From NCBI GenBank assembly GCA_028818995.1, contig JAPPMR010000480.1:1-6528 (forward strand): a stretch of DNA of 6,528 bases. The letters run 5' to 3'. The first letter of the stretch is position 1, and each line of letters starts with the position of its first letter. This DNA comes from Candidatus Poribacteria bacterium. GTDB lineage: Bacteria; Poribacteria; WGA-4E; WGA-3G. The notes below the pieces were generated by a model. The model saw nothing but the letters and a program-made list of their open reading frames with translations, had not been told where the DNA came from and searched no databases. Shown piece after piece: positions 5,262-6,528 of this stretch. Both the position numbers and the translations under genes were made by a program.

Positions 5262-5759
5262 AAACATATCTACTCAGGGGCTATGTTAGCAAATGGCAGA
5301 GGATGGCCTATTACACTTGCTTTTATCGCATCATCAATTGTTGTCGGAATCGGTTACTTTGTGCTGAGCCAAAAATCTCGTGATAACCCTCGACTCATAA
5401 CCCTTGGACTTATCATGAGCGGATTAGGGCTTTTATGTTGGGTAGTAACGCTAATTCAGTTTCTCGAAAGTAGGATCAACTTCATTACAATTTCTTTTGT
5501 TGCTTCTTTGATAATCATCGGCATCACTATTTATACGTTAAACCGACAAACTCCATGGAAATCTATACCAACAAAACTATTGCTTATTAGTAGTAGCGTG
5601 GGACTCATCTGCTTTTTTATTTTGTTTTTTAGTGGAAGCCTCGCCATTGGTTCTGGCAATCGGGTTGATAATACGCGATATGGTGCATCTCTATCTGCAA
5701 TTGGATATATTCTTGCCATGGTCGGTCTACTATGTTTCCCTAAATCTAATGAAGAATAA
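5190..5759 (+). CDS. Unrecognised LPW-type membrane protein, six predicted helices (array member 3)
   Basis: A 189-residue paralogue of the two preceding genes, function unknown. It starts MKQYSRFITLTGG and ends helix 1 with FALPW (20-24). Helices are visible at about 7-24, 40-59, 69-92, 97-117, 129-153 and 164-183. Two copies of the two-helix module begin at YFVLSQ (56-61) and YTLNRQ (115-120); W123 and SSSVGL (134-139) follow the second. Residues 1-92 align without gaps with member 2, and residues from S94 align with member 2 from S158, so one two-helix unit is absent here. The end of its first module, TLIQF, matches member 1. The ATG overlaps the stop of member 2 as ATGA. No clear terminator follows before the convergent gene. 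Confidence 0.8.
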   Translation: MKQYSRFITLTGGILAFFSFALPWKHIYSGAMLANGRGWPITLAFIASSIVVGIGYFVLSQKSRDNPRLITLGLIMSGLGLLCWVVTLIQFLESRINFITISFVASLIIIGITIYTLNRQTPWKSIPTKLLLISSSVGLICFFILFFSGSLAIGSGNRVDNTRYGASLSAIGYILAMVGLLCFPKSNEE

Positions 5760-5803
5760 AAAACGATGAACAGAATGTCGCACGGAAGTCATGGAAAATT
5801 ATT

Positions 5804-6528
5804 TTATATAAGCCGCTTTTGAATCTCGTTTGCCTCAAGCGTTTCTTCGTGCCATGGGTTCTCTTCAGTTGAACTAAATGCACTCATCCTCTTATCTAAC
5901 GTATCAGCATAATTTTGCAACTGCCACGCAAATCTGAGAGATGAATCACCACTATTGTAGAAAACCACCTCCGCGGTGTTATCTGTATCAACAATAGGTC
6001 TGACCAAAGAGAGAAGCGTTGAAGGTATCTGATCCTGTTGATCTGATTTTTTAATAGTTATGAGCGGGACAATCCTCCCTAAAATCTCACGAGTACCCAA
6101 AAGCAAAGGCCCATAACATGCAGTCACTGCACCTTGTCCCCAATTGCGCCCGTGCCCTGCAGCAACTGAGCAAACCGCACCACCCATATCTGCGTGTTCT
6201 CTTCCACCGCGTAGCACACGACGTGCGATATTTAGACGTGTAGCGGCATTTTGCAATGCTCTAACAGCATAAGCAACCTCACCTGTTACCTGATAGGCGA
6301 GTGTTAACGTTGCCGTTGAAGGCTCTTGAATAGGTTTAACTGAACCGTCATCCGACCATTCTCCCCAATACGCCATATCCGACCGTTTTCCCACGCCAAG
6401 TTCTCTGCGGCGAGTCTCCTGTGGAAAAACAAGTGCCAGCAATTCTGGTGAAGCAGGTGGAAGTGCTTGTAAACCTTCAGTAATGGCATCATCAAAACAA
6501 GTGTCATTAAATGTCCACCGATAATAGC
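5804..6528 (-). CDS. Unrecognised protein, C-terminal 240 residues (gene continues past right edge)
   Basis: The minus-strand frame is open from the right edge to TAA at 5804, so the start lies outside the window. I cannot name the family. Numbering from the first visible codon, there is YYRWTFND (1-8) and AYWGEWSDDG (51-60). A helix-rich stretch follows (about 69-105) with TLAYQVTGEVAYAVRALQ. Then come three glycine- and histidine-rich motifs: RGGREHADMGG (105-115), AAGHGRNWGQGAV (121-133) and CYGPLLLGTRE (136-146). The last part, about 150-225, looks strand-rich (VVFYNSGDSSLRFAW). Paired helices followed by a beta domain recall alpha/alpha-toroid carbohydrate-active enzymes, and the sugar genes nearby fit, but this is weak inference. 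H110, H124, N127 and W128 are candidates for functional residues. No transmembrane segment is visible. The gene converges on the membrane array, 44 bases apart. Confidence 0.7.
   Translation of the reverse strand, partial: YYRWTFNDTCFDDAITEGLQALPPASPELLALVFPQETRRRELGVGKRSDMAYWGEWSDDGSVKPIQEPSTATLTLAYQVTGEVAYAVRALQNAATRLNIARRVLRGGREHADMGGAVCSVAAGHGRNWGQGAVTACYGPLLLGTREILGRIVPLITIKKSDQQDQIPSTLLSLVRPIVDTDNTAEVVFYNSGDSSLRFAWQLQNYADTLDKRMSAFSSTEENPWHEETLEANEIQKRLI

Noticed and set aside
3791..5759. Phage holin, toxin or transporter identity for the membrane array
   Set aside because: No ATPase, transport signature, lysis gene or toxin-antitoxin pair is present; only helix pattern and paralogy can be supported.

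Overview
The window reads as chromosomal bacterial DNA of moderate GC. No phage, plasmid, transposon, RNA gene or CRISPR feature was seen. The combination of two Gfo/Idh/MocA oxidoreductases and an AP-endonuclease-2-type sugar isomerase with a nitrite/sulfite reductase is common in Candidatus Poribacteria and related uncultured, carbohydrate-degrading lineages (Planctomycetes and neighbours). The style of the proteins fits that, but the assignment is inference, not proof.

Layout. Positions 1-193 (minus) hold the first 64 codons of a ferredoxin-type nitrite/sulfite reductase, with its own promoter-like sequence and a leader of about 120 nt. Positions 366-1460 (minus) encode a Gfo/Idh/MocA-family protein whose usual EKP catalytic motif reads AVP. 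Positions 1461-1759 are a divergent control region with one good sigma70-type promoter facing each way. Positions 1760-2839 (plus) encode a second Gfo/Idh/MocA protein with a normal EKP motif. Positions 2906-3703 (plus) encode a TIM-barrel sugar isomerase/epimerase/lyase that starts with TTG. A strong hairpin (3715-3743) separates these from three consecutive genes (3791-5759, plus) for related, unrecognised membrane proteins. Positions 5804-6528 (minus, convergent) hold the C-terminal 240 residues of a large protein I do not recognise.

How they may work together. The EKP oxidoreductase and the isomerase form a likely two-gene unit. In characterised relatives, a Gfo/Idh/MocA enzyme oxidises a sugar or glycoside hydroxyl and an AP-endonuclease-2-fold partner isomerises or eliminates from the keto product. 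The divergent AVP protein may share the control region and the substrate class, but probably not the same chemistry.

The most unusual feature is the membrane-protein array. All three proteins share a first helix ending in LPW at residues 22-24 and a similar last helix. They differ in how many two-helix modules lie between: one, three and two modules, predicting 4, 8 and 6 helices. The second protein aligns with the third apart from one extra block of about 64 residues, so the array looks like a family that grows or shrinks by whole helical hairpins.
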